This document shows positions 43,478 through 58,400 of a stretch of 64,000 bases of DNA, piece after piece. Origin of the DNA: Petrosia ficiformis. Taxonomy: Eukaryota; Porifera; Demospongiae; Haplosclerida; Petrosiidae. The notes under the pieces are model-generated. The model searched no databases. It was not told the origin of the DNA and was given only the letters and a program-made list of their open reading frames with translations. A program made the position numbers and the translations under genes. The DNA lies in NCBI GenBank assembly GCA_947044365.1, contig OX345651.1, positions 4,016,926 to 4,080,925 of the forward strand. Direction: 5' to 3'. Within the stretch, counting starts at the first letter, position 1. Every line of letters begins with the position of its first letter.

Positions 43478-46400
43478 TCATCTTTGTTGTCTTCTATTAA
43501 TTGAATCGTTTTCTTCATGCTCTTTCCATCTTTTAATTCCAGACCATGATCTATTCCCAGTTTCTTCAACTTGTTGTTCATTATCAACTATATCTTGTCT
43601 ATTTCTAGAACTTTCTGTGTCTCTTTTCTCTATATTATTACTATCACAGTCACATGTGTTTTTAATCCATTCTCCATTATAGAAAACATACAATGATAAG
43701 TTTTCTAAATTGAATCCTATATCTCCATTTGTCTGATTCCTTACACTATTGTTCAGTTCAGTCTCATTTTGAAATATCTATGAAGGAAATTAGTGAGAGA
43801 AATTGTGACCTACACATTTACAAAGGAGTTAGAACTATACAGCCCATTAGATAGTTATATATACACACATCCTTAGAGCATTAGCAGTACAATATGCAGG
43901 GTCTCTGAGAGATCAGGGAGTATATGCTATTATGACTATTCTAAAGGGGTATATTTTCAACTACTCTTACATCATTATGTTGTAAAGAATAATAAAAAAG
44001 CATTTAAAAACGAAAGAGAATGAAAGGATCAAAACTGAAAAGCACAAACAAAATTTGATGGTACCTTAGCAAACTAACCACTTCCACATAATAACAAGAT
44101 TAGCTTCTTTGTGTTTTGCTTTTACTCTAGCTATACTTAAGTAGGGTTAATTGGAAGTGGATGGCTTGATTTTTTTGCTACTCTTAAGTAGTATCATGGA
44201 GCAATATCCAACATGATGGCAAATTAAAAACCTTTTAGTAATAAACAATTACAATTTCTCAGTCAAAACTACCATAATCCACATTCAGAACATTATTATA
44301 CTTACAAAAGCATTTGATCCACGGGGACCTGGAGGTCCTGAACCACCTCTTGTTCCTTGAACGCCTTTGGAGATAAAAATAAAAGAACGAGAATTTCACA
44401 AATGTTCATTTTCAGCATTCAGTATAATAATTTCAATATACAAAATTTGATTTAGTTAATGTTATGTTAGAATTATGATATTATCAATATCGTATCTTGA
44501 AACACCTATTATGGTCATTATTACACAGTACACTTTCAAAAATAGATTCCTCAAGTAGAATGATAGAAACTCGTGTTGTTTTAGTTAACTATAACCAGGA
44601 GGTTATCAGCGGCACTTATAAGCTCCTGCTATAACTAAAATCCCTTTTAGTAAGCCCTTTTGACTTTTAGTTAACTAAACTATAACTAAATTACAGGTCT
44701 GTTGTAATAACTATAACTAACTAAAAAGAAAATGGGTTAATAACGGGCACTTTTAGTTAGTTAACTAAGATTAAAACCCTTTAATAACCCTAATAATTAA
44801 CTATAACTAAATTGTGATAAATTAGATATACTATAACTATAACTAAAAGTGGTCACTATTGTCAAACTAAACAACACTTGTAGAAACTTAGTGTTTATGT
44901 GTATAAGAGCTGTTTAGAAAAGGCCCAAGGCAGTAGAGATGCACCAATAATCGGATTGGTGATTAGTGTCAATCATAGTATCAGTGTATTAATAACATCA
45001 TTACTTGTGATTATATCATCATCGCTTTTATGATACTCGTAATCATTGAGAAAATGCTTGTTAAAAGAATCAGAAACCAGAATATAGATGTAATATTGGA
45101 TCAGTATCGATTATTAGTACAAATCTAAAGTAATATTGGTTTATCGAAATATCGCTTCAAGAGCACAGTTTGAAGTAAGCTATCTGCCCACTGTACCTCA
45201 AAACTCATAATCACACCCATCATTTCTTACCTTCATCTCCTCTGTCACCCTTAAGACCCATAAGTCCATCCTGTCCAGGGGCACCAGTCATACCACGAGG
45301 GCCTTCTAAACCAGGAGGTCCTTTGTCACCTTTATCACCAGGGGGGCCTATTGGTCCTTCAATAACTAAACAATATATAACAATCATACTTCAGCTCAAC
45401 AATACATTTTGGAAATCTCACCAATGCTTTTTCCGTCTTTTCCATCAGCACCAGGTGAGCCATCCATACCAGGTGGGCCCTAAATGAAAAGACAATTATC
45501 TGGAAAACGTGATAAAAATGTCAAAATCACTCACTGGTGGTCCAGCGGGTCCAAAAGTTCCATTTAAACCAGTTTCTCCCATCTCTCCAGGATCACCTTT
45601 CATACCTGGTGGTCCAGGAGGTCCAGGGCTACCTTTTCTTCCAGGAAGCCCACCTGTTTCATTGCTCCCTGGTCCAGGGGGTCCCTCTAAAAGAATTTTA
45701 CAGAGTTGTAAACTCAATTTTAGATTTACTTAATATATAAATGAAACATTAAAGGTTTAACATGCTGGATGGTGTGAAAAAGCAAAACCCTATCAATAAG
45801 CATGACTTCAATGAACTGTTGTTGTCAATTTTAGATTTACACAAGATATATTGAGAAAAAGGTATCCCTATAACTATTTTGCAATAAGTACTATAGTATG
45901 TATCAATAGTTGTCTATTTATATTGCTGTACAAATATACATATAATTACGAGATTAATATTAATGTCTCTTTGGGAGCATGTGTGAATTCATAATTATAT
46001 AACACTTGTTTTTTTTAATAGGACTATATATGCCTTTACCTTTTCCAGGTGGGCCTTGTCTTCCATCAGTTCCAGGAAGTCCATTTTTTCCTGGTAAACC
46101 CCTAGACCCTGGAGTGCCATCTTTTCCTGGTGGTCCAGTTCTTCCTGGTTGGCCATCTTGTCCTTCTTTACCGGGTGGTCCCCTTGCTCCAGGCAAGCCA
46201 TCAAGTCCCTTTTTACCAGGAGGTCCTTGTCGTCCTGGTATTCCATCTGTACCATTTTGTCCAATTGATCCTGACACACCCTAAAAATGAATAAGTTAAA
46301 TGATTAATAATAGATCAAAATCATGTTACTTACATCCTTTCCTGGTGGGCCCTGTCTTCCAGGTATACCAGGTTCACCATCTTTTCCTGGAGGACCTATC

Positions 46401-49400
46401 CGCCCTGGTAATGCTGTCTTCCCAGGTGGACCTCTTGCTCCAGGGATTCCATCATTGCCCATCTTTCCTGGAAAACCTGTTTAAGAAATTACATCAGTTA
46501 TATTTTATTATTAACCAAACATTTTGGTAGCTTCTCTACTACCTTTATCAATGGTATAATACAATACAAAAAATCAGTGACTTTATATGTAATATAATGT
46601 ATAGTTTAGTGTCATAAGGTTAATACATGATTATATTGTAACTCAATAATGAAGGAATGGATTGAAATTTGACATACACAAAAAAGAACGGGAAGGACTA
46701 TTATATGAAAATGGTGGAGGTGAAAAGATTGTTAGAAAATTATTCCAAACTACAGTTATGAACATTTTTCTGAGGTCAAGGTGAACATTAATGACCTTTA
46801 GTCGAAAGCAGCATCTCAAATATGAAACTAAGTACAAAGTGACTAATACACATACATACATACCTCTTAATCCATCTGTTCCTTTCTCTCCTTGAACTCC
46901 ATCTTTACCTGGAAGACCTCGTAATCCATCAATTCCAGGTAACCCTGGCTTTCCAGGTGGTCCACGACTTCCTGGAGTACCTGGGCCACCCTAGTAAAAT
47001 AATAGTAATCTTGCATAGTCTAATCTTCAAGTAATATCTTACAGTGGGTCCTTTCCTGCCTGGATCACCTTGTGGTCCATCCGTACCATTTGGTCCTATT
47101 GGTCCCCTTAGACCCCTTTTACCAGGAGGTCCCCTAGCACCTGGAATGCCAGGACCACCGGGATTACCTTTCCTACCAGTTTCCCCCTGAGTATTGGATA
47201 TGATTTACTGGTACATTAATTCATTAGTGTAACAAAATTACTCTCACCGGTTCTCCTGCAGAACCATTCATACCACGCAAGCCCTGTAGAAAATAGACAA
47301 TTTTGTTGAATTAAGAAAACAAAATGATATACATACTACAGTTACTATAACACTGTTTCCAATATGCCACTCCATTAGCACTTAAAGATGGTTGATTGGT
47401 AAAATGAATAGAAAGTGCCAGGCTGGTTTATTAAAATATTATAACTACTACATTGGCCAATTCTTGGACCTAGGGAGTGGGGCAATGGCACAATTTAAGA
47501 ACTAGATTGGATCAGCAGCAGAAATGGAGTCAAATACATTAAAACGTATTTTAAGTACAAATACAAATAGTAGTGATACTTGTCATTAAAATACAAATAC
47601 TAATGATACTTGTCATTGATATACAAATACTAGTGATACTTGTCATTAAAATACAAATACTAATGATACTTGTCATTGATATACAAATACTAGTGATACT
47701 TGTCATTGAAATACAAATACTAGTGATACTTGTCATTGATACACAAATACTAGTGATACTTGTCATTGATACACTAATACTAATGATACTTGTCATTGAT
47801 ACACAAATACTAGTGATACTTGTTATTGAAATACAAATACTAATGATACTTGTCATTGATACACAAATACTAGTGATACTTGTCATAGATACACTAATAC
47901 TAATGATACTTGTCATTGATACACAAATACTAGTGATACTTGTCATTAAAATACAAATACTAATGATACTTGTCATTGATATACAAATACTAGTGATACT
48001 TGTCATTAAAATACAAATACTAATGATACTTGTCATTGATACACAAATACTAGTGATACTTGTTATTGAAATACAAATACTAATGATACTTGTCATTGAT
48101 ACACAAATACTAGTGATACTTGTCATTGATACACAAATACTAGTGATACTTGTCATTAAAATACAAATACTAATGATACTTGTCATTGAAATACAAATAC
48201 TAGTGATACTTGTCATTAAAATACAAATACTAGTGATACTTGTCATTGAAATACAAATACTAGTGATACTTGTCATTGAAATACAAATACTAATGATACT
48301 TGTCATTGAAATACAAATACTAATGATACTTGTTATTGAAATACAAATACTAGTGATACTTGTCATTGAAATACAAATACTAGTGATACTTGTCATTGAA
48401 ATACAAATACTAATGATACTTGTCATTGATACACAAATACTAGTGATACTTGTCATTGAAATACAAATACTAATGATACTTGTCATTGAAATACAAATAC
48501 TAATGATACTTGTCCATTGAAATACAAATACTAGTGATACTTGTCATTGAAATACAAATACTAGTGATACTTGTCATTGAAATACAAATACTAGTGATAC
48601 TTGTCATTGAAATACAAATACTAGTGATACTTGTCATTGAAATACAAATACTAGTGATACTTGTCATTGAAATACAAATACTAGTGATACTTGTCATTGA
48701 AATACAAATACTAATGATACTTGTCATTGATACACAAATACTAGTGATACTTGTCATTGAAATACAAATACTAATGATACTTGTCATTGAAATACAAATA
48801 CTAATGATACTTGTCCATTGAAATACAAATACTAGTGATACTTGTCATTGAAATACAAATACTAGTGATACTTGTCATTGAAATACAAATACTAGTGAAA
48901 CTTGTCATTGAAATACAAATACTAGTGATACTTGTCCATTGATATACAAATACTAATGATAATTATTAGGAATACATTTTGTATTCGTTCCCATGTCTGC
49001 AGTAAATTGAAAACTGTACTATAATGATTGCATACACACACAACACTAGCTTTCAGATTTAATATTATATTATTATATATTTACTGGTTTTCCGAGAGGA
49101 CCTCTCGCTCCAGGAGTTCCTGGATCTCCCTCTTTACCGGGGAATCCTCTAAGACCCTAATAAAAAGAAATTGAACATTATTATTTGTTTTACTGGTACT
49201 TACAGGTGGTCCTTCTGTGCCATTATTTCCTGGATCTCCTTTCATTCCGGGAGGACCTTGATATCCCTACAAGTATACTTTGTAATCAAATAATAATTCT
49301 TATAAAACTGAAATACTTTTTTTCCAGGTGGACCTCTAGCACCTGGGAACCCATCATCCCCAGGTGTTCCATCTTGTCCATCATTTCCCTACAATTATGA

Positions 49401-52400
49401 CAAAAAGTGAGATTTGCAATACCTCTTTTCATCATAAATTTAAACTCACTTGTTTCCCTGGCTGTCCTCTTAATCCAGGCACTCCTGGCCTTCCATCAGT
49501 TCCATTTCTACCAGGTAAGCCCTAAGTAGATTAATTTATGGTTCGATTAATGGACCAGATATTATCTATCTATCTATCCATCCGTCCATCCATTCATTCG
49601 TCCATCCTTCCATCCGTCCATCCATCCATCCATTCATCTATCCATCCATCCATCCATCTATTCATCCATCCTTTAACTAATTGTATACATATACATACAT
49701 ACACACATATGTACATACATATAAAAGATTATAAATACATAAATATGTATATACAGTTATACATTATACACATACATGAGTGCATACGTACTACAGTGTA
49801 CAAATTACAAATGAAATAATGTGTGTTGCATGACAAATTAATGTAAAGGAATATGTAGCTTTTAATTGCATCAAAAACCTATGGGTTTAAGCAAAATGAT
49901 TCTTATAGGCCCAGTATTTGAAAATGAGATGTATTTATGACTAGAATCTATCACTTACATCATTTCCTGGCAGTCCATCATCTCCTGGAATTCCAATTGT
50001 GCCATTTCGACCATCAATTCCCTGAAATATAAGAATAATATAATGTAAGGTACAGATTGATTTATGCTAACTAACAGGTATTCCATCATTGCCTGGAGGA
50101 CCAGGTTTTCCAGCTCTCCCTGGACTTCCGCGCTCTCCTGGGTCTCCTTTCGTCCCATTGGGTCCTTGCATACCAATATCACCCTTATCACCTTTATCTC
50201 CCTACATACAAAGATCAAAGTTCAATCCTGATGCTGATATATATATAGCATCTTACTTTCATTCCATTCGATCCATTAAGTCCAGGTACACCATCAGTTC
50301 CATTCAAGCCTGGGTTTCCCTATAGATGGTATTACATGTATCATAGTATAGTATTATGTATGTTTAATTTAATTATACATATGTATATAACTAAGTATAT
50401 AGATATAATGTAACATTATCAATTTACTCTGTTATAAAGTATTTAATATGTATAAAGTCGTATAGAACAGATATGAAGTTATTTTAAAATTTAATAGACC
50501 TTTTCTCCGGGTGGTCCAGTCATACCTGGTTCCCCAACACTGCCATTGAAACCGCGCATTCCTGGAGGACCCTAGGAATCAAAACATGTATAATAGAATA
50601 GTTTTTGATACAAGGGTAACACTCACGGGTTTTCCAGTTCTACCATCAAGTCCTGGTTCTCCTGGGTCACCTTTTCCCCCCATGGGACCTGCTGGACCAT
50701 CTCTACCCTATTATTAAATAAATAAATCTTGCTCATCATGACCTCAAAAAAAATCCAAATTAGTAATAACTTTAGTTTTGAATGACCAACAGTCTTTTTT
50801 GCTGCATTATTTATACTTCCCATTCTTTTTTATTGAGTTACAGTATAATCATGTATTAACCTTATGGCATTAAACTATACACTATATTACATATAAGTTA
50901 TTGAGTTACAGTATAATCATGTATTAACCTTATGGCATTAAACTATACTATCAACACATCCTAATTTTGAGGTCATTGTAAATGTGCCCAGATTTCATCA
51001 TACATCAGTATTCTAATAATAGCTGATGACTTACAATTGTTCCATTTCTACCAGGGGGACCCGGATCTCCATCCATTCCCCTTGTTCCATTTGGCCCTGG
51101 TGGTCCAGGTGGTCCCTAAGAGAGTAAATAAAAGTCTGAATATTTTTGTCTGAACATTTGGAACTCCATACTTCTTTTCCTGGATAACCTCTTAATCCAG
51201 GTATTCCCTCAGTGCCATTATCACCTTTATCTCCTTTCATACCCTACACAAATCACACATAAAATATCTTTCAATATTTTGTTCCAAATTTACCTGTAAT
51301 CCTGGTGGTCCCATCATTCCGTCTGGTCCTGGAAGTCCTTTCCTTCCAGTGGGTCCCTAAAAGTGAGAAAAATTAAGTTACTGTTTTTCTAATTATATAT
51401 AGCTACATTGGGCTTGCTGTGGCTTGTACAAGAAGTTAAAGAGGGTAACAGATTTCAATGTTCAAAACCGCCAAATATTTAAATGCAAGTATTTGATTGG
51501 CTTTCTGTACAAAACCGCCAAATATTTAAATGCAAGTATTTGATTGGCTTTCTGTATAAAACCACCAAATATTTAAATGCAAGTATTTGATTGGCTTTCT
51601 GTACAAAACTGCAAAAAACTTAAATGCAAGTATTTGATTGGCTTTCTGTACAAAACTGCAAAAAACTTAAATGCAAGTATTTGATTGGCTTTTTGTACAA
51701 ACTGCCAAATATTTAAATGCAGGTATTTGATCATAATATATAAGGTTTTGTTTAGATGAATATTGAGAGAGCTAATGAGTCAACAATAAAATGCTCACTA
51801 ATATTAGCTATTTGGCCATTTTGTGCAGAAGACAAAACTAAATTAGGCATGTATATCGAGCAATAGTTGCTCTTTGCTGATACCAAATTAATTTATTTTA
51901 CTGTACATATACCAAACACATAAAAATAACCTTTTGATCCTATTTCCTATGTCTGCATTCATAGTAACATACTCATTATATGATAATTCCTACATTGTGT
52001 GTTATTATGCTGATTCGTTAAACTAATAGTGTGCGTACTATACCAGACCTGCCAAGAGGTGGATATTGGGCCAGATCAAAGAAGGAACTGAGGCCCTTTG
52101 TCAAGTTATTATTTACTCCAGTCTGATCATTCCATGAATATTTTTCGCTCTCCACTTGCAACCTCCCACTTCTTATCGTGCTCCTCTATGTAATACATTT
52201 TAAAGCCCTTAACATGGAGCCTACGACTAATTACCCCCTCTTGGCAGACGTGTATCATACATATTATACCAAATGTCATTACCCTTGGTCCAATGGGACC
52301 CTCCGAACCATTGTATCCTCGTGGTCCTTGCATTCCTGGTTGTCCAATAGTACCCTATAAAATATTATAAAAATATTAGTATTATATAAATATTCATTAA

Positions 52401-55400
52401 CCACTGTATAGTAAGTATTAATACTCATTAAATATTCATTAACCACTGTATAGTATTAATACTCATTTTGTTATCCATATTACATCCATAATTATAATAC
52501 TGACACTCATTAAATATTCATTAGTCACAAATACTCCCATGTCAAGCCATTACTTAGAGGCATTACCTATTGCTGAGGTGGTCGGTATGCTTTACCACTA
52601 CTTTGAACACCATGGTCTTGACAAATGGCTTCTGTTAATGTCATATGATATTCTTTATATACATAGTACTAACAGCTTGTAGTGATTACAAGATTATTGA
52701 TTAGACTTAGTGAAGATATATCAATGCTGGTTGCCATGGGTTACTTAGGGCTTGTCCATTATCTAATTTACAGAATATGCATTTTTGTATACTATGCAGT
52801 AACTGCAGTTACAATTTGTTCTTTATGTGTATACCTATAGCTAATTCTGTTTTAGTTAATTGTAGTTATAACTGAAACTGTTGTACTAAGGTTTAGTTAA
52901 ATTATAACTACTGTATATACTGCAATCATTGTAACTAAACAGAAAATTGCCCATTAATGGGTCATTTTTGTAGCTTAAATTATGATGTGCATGTATAGTA
53001 CATGAAAATGAATATAATAACATATTAACAATAAACCAAATACAGTTGATATTGAACTATATAAATTATAACAGTAAAAATACTAACATTCAAACCAGGT
53101 TCACCGATATCCCCTTTCGTTCCATTAATTCCTGGTTCGCCTCTCTCTCCCTGTATACAAATGTATAAAAAACACTACTATAGCCTGCTACTATAATTAT
53201 TGTTAGCATCATATGGAAGATAGTGAAATAAAAGACTTGTTTATAACTTCCTAGTTTCCTGGCATAGTGGTAGATGCTGTAGCTATGATATAGGATTATT
53301 GTTCAGTGTAATGAATAGCACTGACTATGTGTATATACTTTAATTAGATGTATTGCAGCATGATTATCGGAATAATATTATTATATGAAAAATATCCAGT
53401 CATTGTACAGTGTTTCATGTGGCAGGGAGATATCCCTTGAGTTTGCCCCACCCCCTCCCTAGATTTCAGACCAAATGTATTTTAATATGCAACAATATCT
53501 CAGCTACAAGCCTTCTGGGTCCCAAAAAGTGACCAGAAGCAACCCAGAGGGCCTAAATTTTTTAGGGGAGTCCCAGGAGCAGTGTGATTCATATGATCCA
53601 TTCTTTTCCCTTCCTAACAAAAAATCCTGAAAACCCTGTTGTGTCATATAATTTCATGGTGCTAAAAAGCATGGTTATAAAATTTCTAACAAATCAGTCT
53701 AAATGAAGTTTATCTCAAAAAGAGGTTTAATAAAGAGGTAGACTAAACATTTGATCTACTTTATCCTACACACTGGTGCATGCTGCCCTGATCTTTGTGA
53801 TTATAATTCAGCGTGTATTCAGAGTATACTATATGGACAAGTAAATCATAATATCACACAGGTCCTATCATCTCATGTTTCTATTAATGAAGGGTCAGTA
53901 TACATTTAATGTATTGATCATGACCTTCATTCCTTGTGTTCCGTTTTCACCTGGTGATCCCCTTTCTCCTCTCAATCCCATTGGCCCATCTGGACCCTGT
54001 GAATAATAAGATACCAATCATAAAATAGAACTTCAAGTTTAAGTGATAGTGGCACTAACTGTTTCACTAAAATACATGTTCATAACTACTAGATGTATAT
54101 ATATATATATATATATAAATTGCTGATGCAGCAGTAAGAGATTTTACTGATATTCCGATAAACCGATAATTGCTTTAGATATGTACCAATAACCGATACT
54201 GATCAGATATTATATCTATACATGTACCTTCTGGTTTATGATTCTTTCAATAAATATGAGTATCATAAATGATGCTATAATCACAAGAAATGACATTATT
54301 GGTGCACGTTTTACAATATCAGTTACATCTTTCAGAAATAACTGATACTGATATTAAAAATAATAGCTGATAATGACCGATACCAATTACCGATCTGATT
54401 ATTGGTGCATCACCAATGTATATATTCATAGACTATAATTTGACTGCTAGCAAATTATTTATAATAACAGTCATGATGGTCAATGAATTATATATCTTGA
54501 GAATAGTTAGAGATATAACATTACTGATTGGTGACCCTAACTTTGTTCGAAAGGTAACAAACGTTTTATATTACATCAAATATATACATTGTTCCTATTA
54601 GTAACATGCATAGAGACATCAACTCAACTAGCAACTTACTGGAGGTCCTGGTTTTCCAGCTCTTCCTGGAGGACCAGGAAGTCCATCTACACCTGATGTT
54701 CCATTTCTTCCCTGTTGAAAACGAAAAGAAATGCACTTTTGATATAATTAAGAATGGTTTATTAACTTACATCAGCACCAGGCTGTCCAGGAGCTCCATC
54801 ACTCCCATTTCTACCAGGTTGGCCAGGTGTACCATCTACACCAGGTGGCCCCATATCTCCTTTTGTACCATTCATACCGTCCATTCCAGGTGGACCAGCA
54901 ATGCCTTGTGAACCATCTTGTCCATCTGTTCCAGGATCACCTTGGTCTCCTTTGTCACCTTTCTCACCCATTGTACCATTATTTCCTGGAGTCCCCTGAA
55001 GTTTACAATAAAGCGAAACAATAGTGTAACACACACATAAAGACACACACACACACATAAACATACAGACACACACATGTACAGACAGATACACAAAGAC
55101 AAACAGACAGACAGTCAGACACAGACACACTACTATTCAAAACTTACAGGAAATCCTTTTCTTCCAGGTGGTCCAGGAAGTCCTTCTGAACCATTAGCAC
55201 CTGGTGGACCATCATCACCCTGTAAAAGCACAAGACCAATAAAGCATTACTTTTTATGTTCCTATAAACTCTTCATTTCTTTTGCATATTATATTATGAC
55301 CATTATTCCTCTGAAAAATGTTTTCTTTTTCAAAAAATATTTGGAACATTATATGAGAACAGTAAACAAAGACAATTCAAAAAATGAGATATTATGTCTC

Positions 55401-58400
55401 CCCAATGATTTCAATATAAAATGGAATTACAGCTTACCGGAAATCCTTTGAGTCCTGGCAGTCCAGGTGGACCCATTAGTCCAGGTGGACCCTAAGGGAA
55501 GTTATGACAAAGAAGTGAACTATATAGTAATCTTGAGTATAGTTATCATGTGAAGGTTAAAGATGATATCACAAATGATGTATGCCTATTCTATGGTTGA
55601 CTGGGTTTGTTAATAATCAGTATGAGGTTAATGCCATCAGTGGCAAGGTTCCATTTAGAGGGGGTGGGAATGGTGGAGGAGGTATTTGCCCACTTGGAAT
55701 TTGTACACACCATGATATTCCTAATTCATGTTGCCACCCTTTCTCTTGACAAATTTTCTAAATGAAGGCCTAAGTGGTATAAAAGTGATCCATTTCACGT
55801 TTTTACCATTGAGGAAAGATTGCTATAAGTAATCGAAACATCTGGTCTCTACTACATGTAATAAAATTTTCACAATCAAATTAACCTTAGAGTGATTATT
55901 ATATGCATAGTTGTGCCAGATGTGATGAGACAACTTGTGGTTTAGTTGGACTCATCAACAACTATATATGTAAAACCTAGGAATCAAAGAGGAATTTTCT
56001 GATCTTAATTTTAAAACAGTCAGTCCTAAAAGATTTCTGATGGCACTAATGTCTCCACCATTTGAACATTGGGTTCTGTAGATATGTAAATCCAGTCCTT
56101 GTCCACAGATTGTTAGTCAAGCTGAAGTGCTCCTGCAAAATTCTAACTAGAGACTACAGCCAATATTTATTTCTTAAAAATACCAAGATCATTTTAAGTT
56201 TTGAAATACAGTCTTTCAATACTCACTGGTTTTCCTTGTCTTCCGTTAAGTCCATCAGTACCATTCTGACCAGGCATTCCTTTTTCTCCAGGCTGTCCCT
56301 ATAATTGAATATCAATTAATATTTCAGCTTAATGGTCACTGTAACAAACAGCATTGACTTTTGTATAAATTATACTCACAGGGTCTCCAGGAAATCCTTT
56401 TAGACCGGGATTACCATTCATCCCTGGAGTGCCATTTATTCCAGGATTACCCTAAAAAAATTAGAAAACAATTAAGAACTATATGGACTAACGTAATAAC
56501 TAAAGAACATTTACATACACCTTGACCTCAGCAAGTAATTCATAACTTTAGTTTGGAAGGACCAACAATCTTTTTACCAACACCATTTCTTATAATCCTT
56601 TCTATTCTTTTTTGTGCATGTAAAATTTCAATGCATTGCTTCATCATAATCATGTACTATTAACCTTATGACATTAAACTACACACAGACTATATAAATT
56701 AGTATAAAACAGCTACTATGTAATTATACAACTGTAAATATCAGAGCTAGTTAATACTATGTTGATGCAGCTATCAGTTTCCTTTTTGCTAATGCATCTG
56801 ATGATATATGATACACTATTTGATATTGTAATGCTTCCAGATAACAACTTACAGGTGGCCCTGGTTTTCCTGATAGTCCTGGATCACCAGGAGGACCTTG
56901 AATTCCAATTGATCCCTGGAAAGGAATAAAGAAGTCAAATATATCATTTTACTAATTCCTCCTAATTACAATAATACAATTTGAATATTAACTCCTGGTT
57001 TGGGGTTGGTGGTCTTCAGCCCCCCTGATTTTGTTCCCCCAGGTTTCCCCTAACTCATACTGCAAAAATTAATCGAGTAAGGGCTTGGTATACTCAGCCC
57101 CCCCCATTTTGATGAACTTGTGTATCTTGTCAAATATCAATATTCATTTCTTTCACTTACATTCCGTCCTGGTGATCCTGGTGCTCCATCAGTACCATTT
57201 TTTCCCAGTTCTCCTGGCTGTCCAGGATTGCCCATTATACCCTGAAATGGAAAAACAAATATCAATGCTACATTTTGATAATTAGAGTGGCTTTACATCT
57301 TTTCCAGGCCTTCCTCTTAGACCAGCTTCACCTGGCGGACCTTTCATACCCTAGAATGATATGAGTAGAACTGTAATTTTAATGCATTGTTTAGCAACTT
57401 ACCGGAGGACCAATTGACTGTGACACTTGAATCATCTGTGAAACATTAGTTGAAATCACAAAATGTGTATATATTTGTGTTAAGTGTGTAGAATTTATAA
57501 TGAAGTTAGTTCATTTACTACTTACCTGGCAATCTTGTACTGCAATTGTTGTAACTGTGGAAATTTGCATCTCAACTACCTATAGTAATAGAGTATTATA
57601 TCATGATAGTAACACAATTATGTATACCGTATTTATATACAACTTTAGATTGTGAATTTTGTAAATTGTAATATTATAATCATGCACATACCAATTTTAA
57701 CCACATATAAACAAACAAATTCTTACCACAGGTACCATAGAGTTACTTGCATCGTTAAATATAGTGACACTCATAGAATTATCGGATATAATAAATGTTG
57801 CAGGTATGTCAGAAGTACGTATAAGAGTACAGTCAGCATAGACAGAGAGCGTGACGCCATTTCTTAATGTAAAACCCAGTCTCTGAAAGTCATTACTTGT
57901 AGTAGGTATTTGGAACTTCAAAGCAGGTAAATCATTGAATTTAAAACGTATAAATCTAATTCCTGAGTTGCTTTCTAAAATATCGATTACTAGAAGAGTA
58001 TCATTCCATACTAATAAATTTCCCGTGAAGTTGCTATTTATATGTGTAAACCATGCCAACATGTTTCCTCCATCTGAAATTATTTCTGGCCACTGTAATC
58101 CAGTAGTAAGACCAGAAAATGGTCTGAAAATGTTATAGGCTTGTCCAATCTCTGGAATTGTTATATTCTCTGATCCATCATTATTAAGCACATCTGTCGC
58201 TTCTAATAAGGATACAGTCCCTACAAAAAGTGAGTAAAATATCAAATATCAAATATCAAAGCTCACATACAAATTAGTATTGTAATTGCTAACAATAACT
58301 GAAACTATTTTGTAAGGGGTTAAACCTATCTGTTAACTATAAAAATACTACAACTAAAACTACTCAACAATTAATAACTAAAATTAAATTTTGTCAAATT

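Noticed and set aside
45509..46530. Plus-strand Pro-rich frames across the collagen exons
   Set aside because: Complement of Gly-Pro-rich collagen codons; the minus strand has Gly-X-Y, splice signals and correct phases.
47551..48821. Open frames of over 300 codons on both strands (repeats of [10 protein letters not shown] and IQILVILVI)
   Set aside because: They are translations of the 30-bp minisatellite, whose period is a multiple of three; no start context or domain.
57697..57726. Extension of the TSPN exon frame to VRICLFICG
   Set aside because: A consensus donor (GTAAGA) ends the exon at 57727; the extra residues are intron readthrough, as are those before 58220 (MIFYSLFV).
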